A stretch of 64,000 bases of DNA. Origin: Seiridium cupressi. Lineage: Eukaryota > Ascomycota > Sordariomycetes > Amphisphaeriales > Sporocadaceae. Below are positions 62,326 through 64,000 of this stretch, in pieces. Made by a program: the position numbers and the translations under genes. How positions within the stretch are numbered: the stretch's first letter is position 1; each line of letters opens with the position of its first letter. Location of the stretch: the NCBI GenBank assembly GCA_036674765.1, contig JARVKI010000074.1:124001-188000 (forward strand), read 5' to 3'. The notes beneath the pieces were generated by a model that was not told the DNA's origin, did no database searches, and saw only the letters and a list, made by a program, of their open reading frames with translations.

Positions 62326-64000
62326 TCATCGCCCGTCAAGGCAAACAGCGAACAGCTCATCCACAAACGTACCGGCCTCGCCAGCTCTTCCGCTTTCAAC
62401 CATGGCAGACCGGGCGGTCGGTCCGCTATGCACGTCCTCTCCTGGCCCTGACATGGACTTCAAGTCAGCGTTGGACTTGCCGGATGCCTGGGCTGAGTTG
62501 GGGCTTGCCCCTGCCTGTCGTAGTGAGTAGCGTCGTCCCACGTCGCTGGCCTCGTTGGCTTCCCGCACATCGACCTTGATCTCCTGCGAAATCATGATGC
62601 CCCCGAGCCCAAAGTTGGCCGGATACGGCGTCTCTGTACGCTGGGTTGTAATTCTATCCGACGTTGCATCGCTCGTCGGCATCTCATTGCTGGAACCGTT
62701 CCAAAGCTTGATTGTTGAGCCCGAATGGGTAGACCCAGTACTGTTCCTTCGAGCCAAGTTTGTGGGAATTGGGTTGCCATCCCCGTCGACGGGATGTGTC
62801 GCTACCTTTGAGCGCCTGGGAACTTTGAAATGCAGAAGCGACGAGTTCTTCCTCTCGGGAGAACTCGGCCCTGTCACAGGCGCGGCGTTCACCACCGGGC
62901 TGATGTCACGATGTACCGACAGCGAGAAGGCAGCGTGGTGCGGTGAGTCCCTGTATACCAGCTGGTGTACCTTGAAGAAGGATAGGGGCACGAACTCGCA
63001 CTTGGGGCTGTGCAGATTGACGTGAATTGGGATAACCATCTTCAAGGTGACTAGCGTGCAGGTGGCTGCTGATGCTGAGCCCATGGGCGGGCGGCATGGG
63101 ACCTGGACTACTTTGGATGTGAGTACTGCTTCGTCAAAGATGGGATCGTCCACCCATGCTCGGAGAGCCTCGATTGTGTCGTACATCTGAGAAGCGAAGA
63201 GCATTTCTCGAGGCGATAGCTTCTTCATGGCGTCGAGATTCTGGCAGAGCAGCGGCACGTTCATCCGGTCCAACTGCCGGATAAAGTCCATCTGCCATGA
63301 TTCGAGGTGATCCAGAGGCATCTGCATCGACGGGAGCAGGTTTCGAGCTCCGCGCCTCACTAGCACGTCAAAACCATGGCTACCCACTCGGGCTCTGAGG
63401 CCGAAGAAGCTCAGATGCACACCAGGTTCCATCATTGTAGTTGTGTCGCCATACGTCGCCATGTTGCTCAGCTTGCTGCTCAAGTTCCGAGTCTTGATTT
63501 GCATGCTGGTGCCGATGATGCCAGACACCTGATTGACTTCTGCAAAACGAAATCCTGCGGCCTCCAGCTTTTCCACATCTCGTGAGCTACCAAGTCGACG
63601 TACCAGGAACATGAGTGATCCGCGGCCATAGTCCTGTTGCTTCGCTCTCCAGCCCTCTCCTTTCTCTGCCAGGATGTCCGCGTCCGGGGCGGGCGATGGG
63701 CCCCGGCCGTCATTTACAATCTGCGTGTCGCTACTCGATTGCAGACGTTGCCGTCTCGTTAAACTAGCCCCGGTGGGGAGGATCTCATCCCAGAGTATAC
63801 CGACGTTGCTGACACGCTCCTTCGTCTTATCCGCCAGATTAGAGGCCGCTACACAGAAGAGCTCACGAAAGATGACATCGTAGTTCTGGACGAGCTGGCC
63901 GTTGTCATCAATAAGCCGGACTTTGCCATCGCGGTGGCCCTTGCGTAAGTGGGCGACATGGTGGGTCATGCTGTCGATAACGCTGGTCATTCCACTCCAG
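62326..64000 (-). CDS. Unrecognised protein, 5' end possibly outside window
   Basis: Open frame of 554 aa from the ATG at 63990. The frame is also open from there to the window edge (three more codons), so the true start may lie beyond it. I do not recognise the family. The first 290 residues look folded and conserved, with segments such as YDVIFRELFCVAAS, VHLSFFGLRARVGSHGFDVLVRRGARN and LDHLESWQMDFIRQL. Residues about 290-370 contain strand-like hydrophobic stretches (KMVIPIHVNLHS). From about 370 on it is Ser/Thr/Pro-rich, low in complexity and probably disordered, with many possible phosphorylation sites. I see no clear membrane helix, signal peptide or catalytic motif in the visible part. 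A single exon is seen. The convincing length and codon use make it a real gene. Confidence 0.8.
   Translation of the reverse strand, partial: WSGMTSVIDSMTHHVAHLRKGHRDGKVRLIDDNGQLVQNYDVIFRELFCVAASNLADKTKERVSNVGILWDEILPTGASLTRRQRLQSSSDTQIVNDGRGPSPAPDADILAEKGEGWRAKQQDYGRGSLMFLVRRLGSSRDVEKLEAAGFRFAEVNQVSGIIGTSMQIKTRNLSSKLSNMATYGDTTTMMEPGVHLSFFGLRARVGSHGFDVLVRRGARNLLPSMQMPLDHLESWQMDFIRQLDRMNVPLLCQNLDAMKKLSPREMLFASQMYDTIEALRAWVDDPIFDEAVLTSKVVQVPCRPPMGSASAATCTLVTLKMVIPIHVNLHSPKCEFVPLSFFKVHQLVYRDSPHHAAFSLSVHRDISPVVNAAPVTGPSSPERKNSSLLHFKVPRRSKVATHPVDGDGNPIPTNLARRNSTGSTHSGSTIKLWNGSSNEMPTSDATSDRITTQRTETPYPANFGLGGIMISQEIKVDVREANEASDVGRRYSLRQAGASPNSAQASGKSNADLKSMSGPGEDVHSGPTARSAMVESGRAGEAGTFVDELFAVCLDGR

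Overview
The window looks like nuclear DNA of a filamentous ascomycete (Pezizomycotina), most likely a Sordariomycete. The signs are short introns (mostly 51-72 bp) with GT..AG ends and CTRAC-like branch sites, a flotillin, a HET-domain protein, a Pth11-like rhodopsin-fold membrane protein, a cutinase, an AA11-like LPMO, and an orotidine-5'-phosphate decarboxylase with the long acidic insertion usual in these fungi. I cannot name the species. I support 21 protein genes, about one per 3 kb. I found no convincing tRNA, rRNA, CRISPR array or intact transposon. For spliced genes I built the models by hand from reading frame, splice sites and family knowledge.

Left part (1-13.5 kb): an EamA/DMT transporter (+), an unknown Ser-rich protein with a PPxY motif (-), flotillin (+), a secreted cutinase (+) and the AAA+ helicase RVB1 (+). 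An AT-rich, possibly RIP-degraded island lies near 3.0-3.7 kb.

Middle (14.7-34.4 kb): an HMG-box transcription factor (+), dynactin p150Glued (+), SRP19/Sec65 (-), a 2.5 kb gene-free stretch with an AT-rich island and a 26-bp perfect palindrome, a Pth11-like membrane protein (+), an AA11-like LPMO (+) convergent with an allantoate-permease-type MFS transporter (-), and phosphatidylinositol synthase (-).

Right part (37.9-64 kb): OMP decarboxylase (+), a Zn2Cys6 transcription factor (+), and then the clearest functional unit, a divergent FTR1 (-) / FET3 (+) pair for reductive iron uptake. Its shared 1.9 kb promoter holds four perfect ATCWGATAA sites, the motif of the GATA-type iron repressors (SreA/SRE/Urbs1). 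Next come a CCCH zinc-finger protein (-), a HET protein (-) divergent from a possible BTB-like protein (+), mitochondrial FAD glycerol-3-phosphate dehydrogenase (-), and an unrecognised protein running to the right edge (-).

The iron locus works as one module: FET3 oxidises Fe(II) at the plasma membrane and FTR1 imports the Fe(III), with joint repression by iron inferred from the promoter. Cutinase, LPMO and the Pth11-like protein suggest life on plant or chitin-rich material. The HET / BTB-like pair is the best candidate for a self/non-self or immunity-related locus, but that is inference.
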